Assembly: GCF_030815415.1 (NCBI RefSeq)
Contig: NZ_JAUSWW010000001.1
Location: 1,364,001-1,428,000 of the forward strand
From: Streptomyces canus
GTDB taxonomy: Bacteria; Actinomycetota; Actinomycetes; Streptomycetales; Streptomycetaceae
Length of the DNA: 64,000 nucleotides
Direction of reading: 5' to 3'
Notes under the pieces: model-generated
Seen by the model: the letters and a program-made list of their open reading frames with translations, nothing else
Database searches by the model: none
Told to the model about the DNA's origin: nothing
Program-made: the position numbers and the translations under genes
In this document: piece by piece, positions 25,015-33,114 of the stretch
How positions within the stretch are numbered: the stretch's first letter is position 1
How the letters are laid out: each line of letters opens with the position of its first letter

Positions 25015-25473
25015 ATGGCGATCAAGGAGTACTCGCAGGAGGAACTGGCCGCTCAGCCGATCGGGGCGTGGAGCGGTGAGGTGTACCGCCGGGTGGTGGG
25101 AGGAATCCGCGCACAGCTGGCCGTGGAGAACCTGACGCAGCCCCACTGGTGGACGCTCAACCACGCCGCCGGGGATCCCGGACGGTGGACCCGTGCGGCG
25201 CTCGTCGAGCGGCTGGCTCCGTACGACGACCAGGGCATCGACTTCGACGGCGTCTTCGACGACCTGGTCGCCCGCGGCTGGCTCACGGAGGAGCCGGACG
25301 GCATGCGGCTGACCGAGGCGGGTGAAGCGGGGCGCGTCCGTGCCCGGGAGCGCAACCTGCGGGTCCACGAGAGGACGCACGACGGGATCGACCCGGCCGA
25401 CTACGCGGTGACGGTCGATGTCCTGCGCCGGATGGTCGCGAACCTCGGCGGCGAGGGGAACCTCCCTGACTGA
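25015..25473 (+). CDS. MarR-like winged-helix protein
   Basis: This is a 152-residue protein with a winged-helix core: HWWTLNHAAGDPGRWTRAALVERLAPYDDQGIDFDGVFDDLVARGWLTEEPDGMRLTEAGEAGR marks residues 43-110. The helix-turn-helix is degenerate compared with true MarR regulators. The ATG at 25015 lies about 7 bp after the -10 of a MerR-type promoter, so it is probably translated from a leaderless mRNA and induced by a MerR-family activator encoded elsewhere. It ends before a bidirectional terminator. Confidence 0.65.
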   Translation: MAIKEYSQEELAAQPIGAWSGEVYRRVVGGIRAQLAVENLTQPHWWTLNHAAGDPGRWTRAALVERLAPYDDQGIDFDGVFDDLVARGWLTEEPDGMRLTEAGEAGRVRARERNLRVHERTHDGIDPADYAVTVDVLRRMVANLGGEGNLPD

Positions 25474-25495
25474 CCGGCTCGCGCCATTGAGTGGA

Positions 25496-25526
25496 GGGCG
25501 AGGCCGTGCCGGACACGGCCTCGCCC
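25496..25526. terminator. Bidirectional hairpin terminator
   Basis: gggcgaggccgtg (25496-25508) pairs perfectly with cacggcctcgccc (25514-25526) around ccgga. It lies between the convergent MarR-like gene and the alpha-galactosidase gene. Confidence 0.8.
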
Positions 25527-25545
25527 AGGCGTGGGTTCGCCTCCG

Positions 25546-27498
25546 CTAGTTCAGCGTCCACTTCTGGTTGTCACCGGTGCCGCAGGACCACAGCACCAGC
25601 TGGCTGCCGTTGGCCGTCTGGTTGTTGTAGGCGTCCAGGCAGAGTCCGGAGTGGACATTGGTGAGGGTGCCGTCGGTGTTGACGTTCCACTTCTGGTTGT
25701 TCTGACCGTTGCAGTCCCAGATCACGGCCTTGGTGCCATTGGCCGTGCCCTGGTTGTAGGCGTCCAGGCACTTGTTGCCGTACACCACGAGTTCCTTGCG
25801 GGAGGTGTACGTCCAGGCCTGGTTCTGGCCGCCGTTGCAGTCCCAGAGCTGGGCCTGGGTGCCGTTGGTGAGGGTGTTGTCGTTGATGTCGGCGCAGCGG
25901 CCCGACTGGGTGCCGACGACCAGGCTGCCGTTGGCGCCGGGCAGCGGTCTGACCGTGATGTCGGCGAGGGTCGGGGCGCCGGTGAAGGTCAGCGTGTTCG
26001 AGGAGCCCTTGGAGAGGGCGACCTGGACGCTGATGGTGCCCTGGCTGGAGCCCGTGGGCGGGAAGGAGACCGCCGTCGGACCCTGGCCGTTGACCTTGAG
26101 GGTGGCCTTGCGGGCGGTCGAGGTGGTGTTGGTGTAGGCGACGTCGACGGTCTTCAGGCCGGTGTTCCCGGCGACCACGCCGGAGAAGCTCGACGTGCCG
26201 GTGTAGGTGCTGCCCGCGGCCTCGGTGCCGCCCTTGACGGTGAGCATCACCGAGCCGCCCGCCGGGACGCTGGTGGTGTAGCTCGTGCCGTACGAGCCCA
26301 TGTTCTGCTGCGTCCACAGATCACGGACGGTCGCGTTGGCGTTGGTCAGGCCGAGGTCGGACCAGCGGACGGTGATGTTCTGGGCGGTGGAGGTGCGGTT
26401 GAGCAGGACGGCCGCGCGGTTGCCGGCGCCGGACAGGACCTTGCCGTACACCTGCAGTCCGCTGGTGTCCTCGGCGACCTTGACGCCCTGGAGGCCGCGC
26501 GCGTCCTGGTCGACGGCGATGACCTCGGGGTTCTTGAGGATGTTCGCGGTCTCGGTGGTCATGGTGGCGAGGTTGTTGCCGGCGAGGAGCGGGGCGCCGG
26601 AGATCGCCCACAGGTTCATGTGGGTGCGGTTCTGGGCGGCGGTGAAGCCGTCCATGCCGACCATCAGCATGTCGGGGTCGTTGTAGTAGCCGGTGTGCTG
26701 GGCCGTGGGGTGCAGGTTCCGGTCGTAGTTGGTCAGCAGGTTGGTCATGGACGGCTTGTTGCCGTACAGGATGATGTCGTCGTTCGTCCGCCACATCGCG
26801 CCCTGGCCCGGAGCCCAGTTCCACGGGTTCTGCCGGCCCCAGTTGCACAGCGACAGGGTCATCGGGCGGCCGGTCGTGGCCGTGGCCTTCGTGATCGCGT
26901 CGCTGATGGCCTGGTACGTCGTCTTCGCGTCGAGACCCTCGGCGTCGCCGCCGCACCAGTCGACCTTCACGAAGTCGAAGCCCCACTGCGAGAACTGGAG
27001 CATGTCCTGCTCGTAGTGGCCCTCACTGCCGGAGCCGGGCGCGGCGGGGCGGCCGGTCGGGTAGTAGTAGCCGCAGCCGTCCTTGCCGGCGTCGGTGTAG
27101 ATGCCGGCCTTGAGGCCCTTGCTGTGGATGTAGTCGGCGATGGCCTTCATGCCACCGGGCCACTCCGCCTCGTCGATGGTGATGTTGCCGGCGCTGTCAC
27201 GGGTGCCCTGCCACCAGCCCTCGTCGATGTTGATGTACTGGTAGCCCGCCGCCGGCAGCCCCGAGGCGACGAACGCGTCGACCTGCTGCTTGATCACGCT
27301 GTAGTCGATCTTCGCGGCGAAGCTGTTCCAGGAGGCCCAGCCCATCGGGGCGGCGGGCACGGATATCTGCCGGCTGGTCGCCGCCCGCGCCTGGTCCGGC
27401 TGCGCGAACAGCAGGGCGGCGGTGGCGGTCAGGGCGAGGACGAGGGCGCGTACGGCGGCGGCTCTGAGGCGGCGTACGGAACACGGTGGGGGGTACAT
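25546..27498 (-). CDS. Secreted GH27 alpha-galactosidase with ricin-B lectin domain
   Basis: This is a 650-residue secreted enzyme. A signal peptide ends near residue 40 (QPDQARA). A GH27 (beta/alpha)8 catalytic domain runs from about 45 to 320: PMGWASWNSF, the nucleophile Asp in FVKVDWCGGD and the acid/base Asp in YYNDPDMLMVG. Then come a C-terminal beta sandwich (to ~400), a second carbohydrate-binding beta-sandwich (TYTGTSSFSGVV... to ~525) and a ricin-type beta-trefoil (~525-650) with three Q-x-W repeats (QNQAW, NNQKW, DNQKW). It would release alpha-galactose from plant galactomannans or raffinose sugars. ATG 27498 follows AAGGAG. An operator-like palindrome lies upstream (27541-27568). 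Confidence 0.93.
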   Translation of the reverse strand: MYPPPCSVRRLRAAAVRALVLALTATAALLFAQPDQARAATSRQISVPAAPMGWASWNSFAAKIDYSVIKQQVDAFVASGLPAAGYQYINIDEGWWQGTRDSAGNITIDEAEWPGGMKAIADYIHSKGLKAGIYTDAGKDGCGYYYPTGRPAAPGSGSEGHYEQDMLQFSQWGFDFVKVDWCGGDAEGLDAKTTYQAISDAITKATATTGRPMTLSLCNWGRQNPWNWAPGQGAMWRTNDDIILYGNKPSMTNLLTNYDRNLHPTAQHTGYYNDPDMLMVGMDGFTAAQNRTHMNLWAISGAPLLAGNNLATMTTETANILKNPEVIAVDQDARGLQGVKVAEDTSGLQVYGKVLSGAGNRAAVLLNRTSTAQNITVRWSDLGLTNANATVRDLWTQQNMGSYGTSYTTSVPAGGSVMLTVKGGTEAAGSTYTGTSSFSGVVAGNTGLKTVDVAYTNTTSTARKATLKVNGQGPTAVSFPPTGSSQGTISVQVALSKGSSNTLTFTGAPTLADITVRPLPGANGSLVVGTQSGRCADINDNTLTNGTQAQLWDCNGGQNQAWTYTSRKELVVYGNKCLDAYNQGTANGTKAVIWDCNGQNNQKWNVNTDGTLTNVHSGLCLDAYNNQTANGSQLVLWSCGTGDNQKWTLN

Positions 27499-27540
27499 GC
27501 GGCTCCTTCGTGCGGGGAAACACTCAAGGGTGACAACGAT

Positions 27541-27568
27541 ATTTCGAACAGAGATCGATGTTTCGAAC
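27541..27568. promoter_or_regulatory. TTCGAA-type inverted/direct repeat, putative operator of the alpha-galactosidase
   Basis: tttcgaaca (27542-27550) and tgtttcgaac (27559-27568) form an imperfect inverted repeat around gagatcga, and each half contains the palindrome TTCGAA. It lies 43-70 bp upstream of the GH27 start, a usual place for a LacI- or ROK-type sugar-responsive repressor. The cognate regulator is not identifiable in the window. Confidence 0.5.
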
Positions 27569-27690
27569 GTGTCGCGCGCCGAAAGTAGAGCCACGGGAGG
27601 GGGAAGTCAACGGATGTGGCAGGCGTGAAGTAGCCGGTCCCCTTGGGTCGTTCACCCGTCGGGGCAAGCCGCCGCGCCATACTGACCGTT

Positions 27691-28935
27691 GTGCGCGTAG
27701 CGATCATGACGGCGGGATCCCGGGGCGACGTCGCCCCCTTCACCGGACTGGGGCACGGCCTCGTGCGGGCCGGACACGAGGTCACCCTGGTCACGCACGG
27801 CTCCTTCGAGCCGTTGGTGGCGGGGTCGGGGGTCGGATTCCATGCCCTGCCGCTCGATCCCCGGGCGGAGCTGGAGTCCTCACGCGGGCGGGCGCTGCAC
27901 GACAGTGCGACGGGCACCGGGAAGCTGCTGCGGGTGGTGCGCATGGCGCGGACCCTGGCCCAGGAGGTGGCCGACGACGTGCTGGCGGCCGCGCGGGGCA
28001 GCGACGTGCTGCTGCTGTCCGGCTCGCTCGCACCGCTGGGGCACACCGTCGCCGAGGGTCTGTCGCTGCCCAGCATGGGCGTCTATCTCCAACCCATCGC
28101 CCCCACCCGCGAGTTCGGCCCTCCCCTCCTCGGCGGCCGCTCCTGGGGAGCCGCCGGCAACCGGCTCGCCGGGCACGGCGTGGGCCTGGCCGTGGAGCAG
28201 GTCTTCGCCGCGACCGTCCCGGCGGTGCGCGAACGGCTGGGGATGCCCCGCGTCCGCACCACGGCGGCGCTGCGGGCCCGGGAGCGGCAGGCGTGGCCGG
28301 TGCACCACGGCTTCAGCCCGCTGGTGGTGGCCAGGCCACGCGACTGGCGGGCGGGGCTGGACGTGACCGGCTACTGGTGGCCGTACGACGTGCGCAGCGA
28401 ACTTCCGCCCGAGGTGCGGGACTTCCTCGACGCGGGCGAACCTCCGGTGTTCGTCGGTCTGGGCAGCGCGACGGTCCCGGACCCCGGACGGCTCAGCGCC
28501 GACATCGTGCGCGCGCTGCGCCGGGCCGGGCTGCGCGGGGTGATCCAGCAGGGCTGGGGCGGGCTCGCGGCCGACGGCGATGACATGCTGACCGTCGGCG
28601 AGGTCGCCCACTCGGCGCTCTTCCCGCACATGGCGGCGCTCGTCCACCACGCGGGCGCGGGCACGACCGCCGCGGGGCTGCGGGCCGGGGTGCCCGCCGT
28701 ACCGGTGCCGGTCCAGTTCGACGCGGGTTTCTGGTCCGCGCGGCTGGTCGCGCTGGGCGTGGCACCGCGTGCGGTACCGCTGCGGGGACTGAACACGGAC
28801 ACGCTGGCCTCGGCGCTGACGCGGGTCACCCGTGATCCGGGCTACCGGGAGCGGGCGCGGGCGCTGGGGGCGCGGATTCGCGAGGAGGACGGGGTCGGGC
28901 CGGTGGTGGAAGCGGTCAACAGACTCACGCGCTGA
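27691..28935 (+). CDS. Macrolide-type glycosyltransferase (GT1/MGT family), paralogue A
   Basis: This is a 414-residue GT-B glycosyltransferase. The N-terminal domain begins VRVAIMTAGSRGDVAPFTGLGHGL, the sterol-glucosyltransferase/MGT pattern. The C-terminal nucleotide-sugar site is LVHHAGAGTTAAGLRAGVPAVPVP followed by the acidic FDAGFW segment. GTG 27691 begins the first beta strand. It is about half identical by eye to the minus-strand enzyme at 31066-32274, and the two flank the TetR/beta-propeller pair. The acceptor is unknown; relatives glycosylate macrolides, sterols or lipids. One deviation is Phe-Asp-Ala where its paralogue has Asp-Gln at the sugar-binding end. Confidence 0.85.
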   Translation: MRVAIMTAGSRGDVAPFTGLGHGLVRAGHEVTLVTHGSFEPLVAGSGVGFHALPLDPRAELESSRGRALHDSATGTGKLLRVVRMARTLAQEVADDVLAAARGSDVLLLSGSLAPLGHTVAEGLSLPSMGVYLQPIAPTREFGPPLLGGRSWGAAGNRLAGHGVGLAVEQVFAATVPAVRERLGMPRVRTTAALRARERQAWPVHHGFSPLVVARPRDWRAGLDVTGYWWPYDVRSELPPEVRDFLDAGEPPVFVGLGSATVPDPGRLSADIVRALRRAGLRGVIQQGWGGLAADGDDMLTVGEVAHSALFPHMAALVHHAGAGTTAAGLRAGVPAVPVPVQFDAGFWSARLVALGVAPRAVPLRGLNTDTLASALTRVTRDPGYRERARALGARIREEDGVGPVVEAVNRLTR

Positions 28936-28988
28936 ACGGCGGTGTGACTACGCCGCGCGGGCGCGACCAGCCGTCACCGGCCCGCGGA

Positions 28989-29636
28989 TCACCACTCGAC
29001 CGGCCGCAGAATCGCCAACAACTGCCGCACCAGCTCCGCCACCACCTCGTCCAGCGTCGCGTCCACCCATCCGGCACTCCAGTCGTGCAACAGACCGTTG
29101 ACCGCGCCGATGAACGCCGCGGCCGGAATCCGATAGTCCCGCGGCACCGCCTCACCCCGCGCGACGGCCGCGTTCGCCTCGGCACACAGCAGGTCGATCC
29201 ACCCGGCGCGGCGGGCGAGGCGCTGCTCCTCCAGACGCGGACTGACGCCGATGATCTCGACGAACGTGATGCGGACACGGCGAGGATCACCGGTGACGTT
29301 CGCGGCGTACGCACGGAAGATCGCCGCCACTCGTTCGGCGAGCGGCAGCGACTCCGCGTCGGCCACCGCCGTCAGGACCGCCTCCTCAGCCCAGCCGTTG
29401 ACCTGGAGGTGGAGGGCGGCGAGGACATCCTCGAGGGCGCGGAACTCCTCGTAGAACTGCCGGGTCGACAGGCCCGCGGCCTCGCTGAGCGCGGCGACCG
29501 TGGTGTTGCGGTAGCCGGGGGTGTCGCCGAACAACTGCAGGGCCGCGTCCAGAAAACGCCCGCGCCGCAGCGCCTGCCGTTCTTCGGCCGTCTTGCCGCC
29601 GTAGCGGCCGGTCGGCGCCTTGAGCCTGCCCGCCAC
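28989..29636 (-). CDS. TetR-family regulator
   Basis: This is a 215-residue regulator. The helix-turn-helix is FLDAALQLFGDTPGYRNTTVAALSEAAGLSTRQFYEEFRALEDVLAAL, about residues 28-75. The C-terminal ligand domain is all-helical. GTG 29636 is chosen for the GGAGG six bases upstream; the frame stays open further upstream without a ribosome binding site. It diverges from the secreted beta-propeller gene, and a perfect CTTACT-TTTC-AGTAAG dyad lies in the shared promoter region. Confidence 0.85.
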   Translation of the reverse strand: MAGRLKAPTGRYGGKTAEERQALRRGRFLDAALQLFGDTPGYRNTTVAALSEAAGLSTRQFYEEFRALEDVLAALHLQVNGWAEEAVLTAVADAESLPLAERVAAIFRAYAANVTGDPRRVRITFVEIIGVSPRLEEQRLARRAGWIDLLCAEANAAVARGEAVPRDYRIPAAAFIGAVNGLLHDWSAGWVDATLDEVVAELVRQLLAILRPVEW

Positions 29637-29711
29637 GGTCACCTCCGTTGATCGTCCTTCGACGCGCCAATTTTTATCGTGTCCGCGGTCTTGTGGACAG
29701 GGCGCCCCTTC

Positions 29712-29739
29712 CTTACTTTTCAGTAAGTTGATTCTGAAA
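29712..29739. promoter_or_regulatory. TetR-type operator in divergent promoter region
   Basis: CTTACT (29712-29717) and AGTAAG (29722-29727) are a perfect inverted repeat. An overlapping one, TTTCAG (29718-29723) with CTGAAA (29734-29739), extends it. The position between the TetR gene and the beta-propeller gene suggests autoregulation and control of the neighbour. Confidence 0.55.
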
Positions 29740-29814
29740 GCGTCTGTGTTCAGATTCACCAGCTTCGCCTTGGCATGTCCTACTCATGAACCCCACTCAG
29801 AGGAGAGAGCCGTC

Positions 29815-31059
29815 ATGCCCGCTTTCAGAGCCAGGCACCTTGGCGCTCTGGCCGCCGCCGTCGCCCTGACCGTCACCGCCCCGGCGACCGCCGCCACCGC
29901 CGCGGACGCCGCCGCCCTGCGCGAGGTGCTGTTCGTCGGCAACAACTGGGACGGCACCGCCGACGTCCTCCGGTCCACGGGCGATCTCGCGAAGATCGGC
30001 CGCATCAACGTCATCCCCGACAAGGACGCGCGGATGGCGGAGATCACCGCCGATCCGATCAAGTGGATCTACTTCATGGCGATCCGCAACGGTGTCGGCG
30101 AGGGCCACGACCAGTTTGTCGACGACATGTACACCACACCGGACGGCGCGTCGGTCGTCGTCTCCCGGCCGAGCTTCGCCGACGTGGTGTCGATCAACCT
30201 GTCCACCGGGGCCATCAACTGGCGGTTCCCCGTGTCGGGTTACCGCTCGGACCACATGGCGGTCTCCCCCGACGGCACCCGGGTGGCGGTGTCCGCCTCG
30301 ACCTCGAACACCGTGCACGTGCTCGACATCAACACCGGCAAGCAGCTCGGCAAGTTCACCACCGGCGACAAGCCGCACGAGAACATCTTCACCAAGGACG
30401 GCAAGTACATCTACAACATGGCGATCGGTGACGTGAACACCAGCACCGACGCCGCGTGGCTGGACTGGACGAAGGGCGACCGGCGCATCACGGTCGTCGA
30501 CGCCACGACGTACCAGCAGGTCAAGGTCATCGACATGCGGCCGAAGCTGGACGCGATCGGTCTCACCGACTACTCCGACGCGGTCCGCCCGGCCGTGTTC
30601 TCCCCGGACGAGTCCAAGCTGTACTTCCAGGTGTCGTTCTTCAACGGCTTCTTCGAGTACGACCTCGCCACCGACAAGATCACCCGGACCAAGACCCTCC
30701 CGAAGAACCCGGCGACCAGCGACGACCGCACCACGTTCGTCAACGACTCCCGCCACCACGGCATGTCGATGAGCCCCGACGGCACCAAGCTGTGCATCGC
30801 CGGGACCATGGACGACTACGCGACCGTCGTCAACCGCACGACGCTCCAGGAGGGCCCGCTCGTCACCGCTTCCAAGCCCTACTGGGCCACGGTCAGCGGC
30901 GACGGCAAGCTCTGCGTGGTCTCCGAGAGCGGCACCGACCAGGTCACGGCCATCGACTTCGCCACCGGCCAAAAGACGGTGTCCGTTCCGGTCGGCGACC
31001 ACCCCCAACGCGTCCGTCTGGGCCATGTCGCGCCGAACTGGACGAGCCCGGCCTCCTGA
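29815..31059 (+). CDS. Secreted YVTN-type beta-propeller protein
   Basis: This is a 414-residue secreted protein. The signal peptide spans residues 1 to ~32 (FRARHLGALAAAVALTVTAP, then AATA). The mature part is built of ~40-residue WD/YVTN-like blades: DMYTTPDGASVVVSRPSF, HMAVSPDGTRVAVSASTS, NIFTKDGKYIYNMAIGD, AVFSPDESKLYFQVSF, MSMSPDGTKLCIAGTMDD and ATVSGDGKLCVVSES, giving at least six or seven blades. No catalytic residues stand out; such proteins bind ligands or cell-surface partners. ATG 29815 follows AGAGGAGAG. Control by the divergent TetR is likely. Confidence 0.8.
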   Translation: MPAFRARHLGALAAAVALTVTAPATAATAADAAALREVLFVGNNWDGTADVLRSTGDLAKIGRINVIPDKDARMAEITADPIKWIYFMAIRNGVGEGHDQFVDDMYTTPDGASVVVSRPSFADVVSINLSTGAINWRFPVSGYRSDHMAVSPDGTRVAVSASTSNTVHVLDINTGKQLGKFTTGDKPHENIFTKDGKYIYNMAIGDVNTSTDAAWLDWTKGDRRITVVDATTYQQVKVIDMRPKLDAIGLTDYSDAVRPAVFSPDESKLYFQVSFFNGFFEYDLATDKITRTKTLPKNPATSDDRTTFVNDSRHHGMSMSPDGTKLCIAGTMDDYATVVNRTTLQEGPLVTASKPYWATVSGDGKLCVVSESGTDQVTAIDFATGQKTVSVPVGDHPQRVRLGHVAPNWTSPAS

Positions 31060-31065
31060 TGAGGC

Positions 31066-32274
31066 TCAGCCCGTCGCCCGTTCCACGGCCTTGACCACCG
31101 CGCCCGCCCCGTCCTCGGCGGCCATGAGCCGCGCGGCGGTCACGGCCGCACGGCTGTAGGACTGCTGCCGTACGACACGGCCGAGCGCGTCGGCGAGCGT
31201 CTCGGCCGTGAGCGACCTGAACGGGATCGGGTCGCCGGCGGCCCCGAGTGCGGCCAGCCGACCCGCCCAGAACGGCTGGTCCGCCGCCACCGGCACGGGC
31301 ACCGCGGGTACCCCGGCGCGCAGTCCGGCCGCCGACGTGCCCGCTCCGGCGTGGTGGACCACGGCGGCGACCCGGGGGAACAGCAGCGCGTGCGGTACGT
31401 CCCCGACGGTCAGGACGTCGTCGCCGTCGGCCGCGAGTCCGGCCGCGCCGGTCTGCAGGATCCCGCGCAGCCCGGCCCGCCGCAGGGCCCGTACGGCGAT
31501 GTCGCCGAGCCGCTCCCCCTGCCCGGCCGCCATGCTGCCGAACCCGATGAACACCGGCCGCGCTCCGGCCGCGAGGAAATCCTCCACTTCCGCGGTCAGC
31601 CGCCGGGCCTCGTCGACGTACGGCCACCAGGTGCCCACGACCTCCAGCCCCGGCCGCCAGTCGGAGGGGCGCGGCACGAGTGCCGTGCTGAAGCCGTGCA
31701 GGACGGGCCAGTCCGCCTGCTCCTGTCGGCGGCGCATCGCCCGCGGCGTGAGCGGGGGCAGGCCGAGGCTCCGGCGGAGGTCCGCGACCGCTCCCGTGTA
31801 GAGACGGTCGGCCATGCGCAGCGCGAAGCGCCCGGCCGTACGGTTGCCGGGGCGGCCCAGTGAGCGGGCCGCGGTGACCACGGGTGGGAAGTCGCCGGTC
31901 GGGGCGGCGGGCACGAGGTACGCGCCGATCGCCGGGGTGCCGGTGGCCTCGGCCAGGTGCCAGCCGAGGGGAGCCGTGGTCGTCGACAGCAGGAGCAGAT
32001 CCGTCCCCCGGTCCATCGCGGTGGCGAATCCCTGACCGAGTTCGGTGACGAACTCGGCCGCCGTGCGCATCAGTTCACGCTTGGTCGCCGCCCCACCGCC
32101 CTCCGCGCGGGCGGGAAGACCACGGAACTCCAGCCCCGCCTCCCGCGCCAGGGGCGCGAAGGCGTCCGGTGCGGCGAGGGCGACCTCGTGCCCGGCTCTC
32201 AGGAGCGCGTTGCCGAGTCCCGTGTACGGCGCCACGTCACCGCGCGATCCGGCCGCGGCGATCAGGATCCTCAT
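31066..32274 (-). CDS. Macrolide-type glycosyltransferase (GT1/MGT family), paralogue B
   Basis: This is a 402-residue GT-B enzyme: MRILIAAAGSRGDVAPYTGL at the N-terminus, GTWWPYVDEARRL mid-protein and the donor site VVHHAGAGTSAAGLRAGVPAVPVP with DQPFWAGRL, the complete Asp-Gln sugar-contact pair. Its ATG overlaps the stop of the TipAL-like regulator (ATGA), so the pair is a translationally coupled operon. That links the glycosyltransferase to drug sensing: TipAL-type regulators bind thiopeptides or other hydrophobic compounds, and MGT-type enzymes often inactivate antibiotics by glycosylation. The resistance role is inference. Confidence 0.85.
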   Translation of the reverse strand: MRILIAAAGSRGDVAPYTGLGNALLRAGHEVALAAPDAFAPLAREAGLEFRGLPARAEGGGAATKRELMRTAAEFVTELGQGFATAMDRGTDLLLLSTTTAPLGWHLAEATGTPAIGAYLVPAAPTGDFPPVVTAARSLGRPGNRTAGRFALRMADRLYTGAVADLRRSLGLPPLTPRAMRRRQEQADWPVLHGFSTALVPRPSDWRPGLEVVGTWWPYVDEARRLTAEVEDFLAAGARPVFIGFGSMAAGQGERLGDIAVRALRRAGLRGILQTGAAGLAADGDDVLTVGDVPHALLFPRVAAVVHHAGAGTSAAGLRAGVPAVPVPVAADQPFWAGRLAALGAAGDPIPFRSLTAETLADALGRVVRQQSYSRAAVTAARLMAAEDGAGAVVKAVERATG

Positions 32275-33059
32275 CTCTCTTCCTCCGGGGAGTCGTTGCG
32301 GGCCGCGTTGGCGTGCACGGCCTTGCCCAGGTAGGGGGCGAGGCCGGGCCGTTGCTGCGACGGGGGCACGACGAGGGCGAAGGCGCGCGGGTCGGCCACG
32401 AAGTCGTCCGCGATCCGCCGGTGCATGGCGGGCGGACAGGTGGTGAACCAGCGGGTGATGTGCCGGCGGTGCTCCTCGGCGAGGTCCATGGCCGCCTCGC
32501 CGTCGCTGGGCTCCCCCGCGTCGAAGGCCGCGAGCAGCCGCGTGCGCCACTCGCCGGCCTCCGCCATGAGCTGCCGCCAGTCCTCCTTGGTGTGCGCGGC
32601 CGCCCGTGCCATCGACTCGCGCTGCCCCTGCGAGTCGCCCCACTTCAGCTGCCGTTCGGTGGCATAGCTGAGGTCGAAGCCGATCTCGCCGAAGACCTCG
32701 AAGCGTTCCTGCGGGGTGAGGGTCACGCCGGTCTGCTGGACCTCGATGGCCCGCTCGGCGACCTCGCAGAGCCGCTGGAGCCGGGCGATCTCCTCGCTCA
32801 ACTGCCGTTGCCGGGCCCGAAGCCGGTCCAGGGCGTTGGCCTGCGGATCCTTGAGGATGGCGGCGATCTCGTCGAGGGAGAAACCGAGTTCGCGGTAGAA
32901 GAGGATCTGCTGGAGCCGGGCCAGGTCCGTCTCGTCGTAGAGGCGGTACCCGGCCCGGCTGCGGCTGCTGGGCGTGAGCAGGCCGGTCCGGTCGTAGTGA
33001 TGGAGCGTGCGCACCGTCACCGCGGCCCAGGACGCGACCTGCCGCACGGAGTAGCTCAT
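32271..33059 (-). CDS. TipAL-like MerR-family regulator
   Basis: This is a 262-residue protein. The MerR DNA-binding domain is residues 1-75 (SVRQVASWAAVTVRTLHHYDRTGLLTPSSRSRAGYRLYDETDLARLQQILFYRELGFSLDEI marks it). A dimerising coiled coil follows at 78-115. The C-terminal TipAS-type drug-binding domain is at ~135-250, with the family signature EHRRHITRWF near 193 and HRRIADDFVADPRA near 215. TipAL senses hydrophobic thiopeptide-like drugs and activates its own promoter. The promoter upstream (33084-33114) has the matching 19-bp spacer and dyad. It is coupled to the glycosyltransferase gene. Confidence 0.88.
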   Translation of the reverse strand: MSYSVRQVASWAAVTVRTLHHYDRTGLLTPSSRSRAGYRLYDETDLARLQQILFYRELGFSLDEIAAILKDPQANALDRLRARQRQLSEEIARLQRLCEVAERAIEVQQTGVTLTPQERFEVFGEIGFDLSYATERQLKWGDSQGQRESMARAAAHTKEDWRQLMAEAGEWRTRLLAAFDAGEPSDGEAAMDLAEEHRRHITRWFTTCPPAMHRRIADDFVADPRAFALVVPPSQQRPGLAPYLGKAVHANAARNDSPEEER

Positions 33060-33083
33060 TCACCTGCCCTTTCGTCGGGGTCC

Positions 33084-33114
33084 AGCCTCAACCCTGACGT
33101 AAGGAGAGGGTCAA
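33084..33114 (-). promoter_or_regulatory. MerR/TipA-type promoter with operator dyad
   Basis: On the minus strand TTGACC (33109-33114) and GAGGCT (33084-33089) are separated by exactly 19 bp, the spacing of MerR-activated promoters. The dyad ACCCT-N11-AGGGT (33091-33111) fills the spacer. It overlaps the stop codon of the GH5 gene. It should drive the TipAL-like regulator and its glycosyltransferase, with autoactivation. Confidence 0.65.

Noticed and set aside
25531..27588. 685-codon plus-strand frame opposite the alpha-galactosidase
   Set aside because: Val/Gly-rich antisense frame without start context or domains.
27549..28650. Frames overlapping the glycosyltransferase A start on both strands as extra small genes
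   Set aside because: No ribosome binding site, Arg-rich composition and full overlap with the supported gene.
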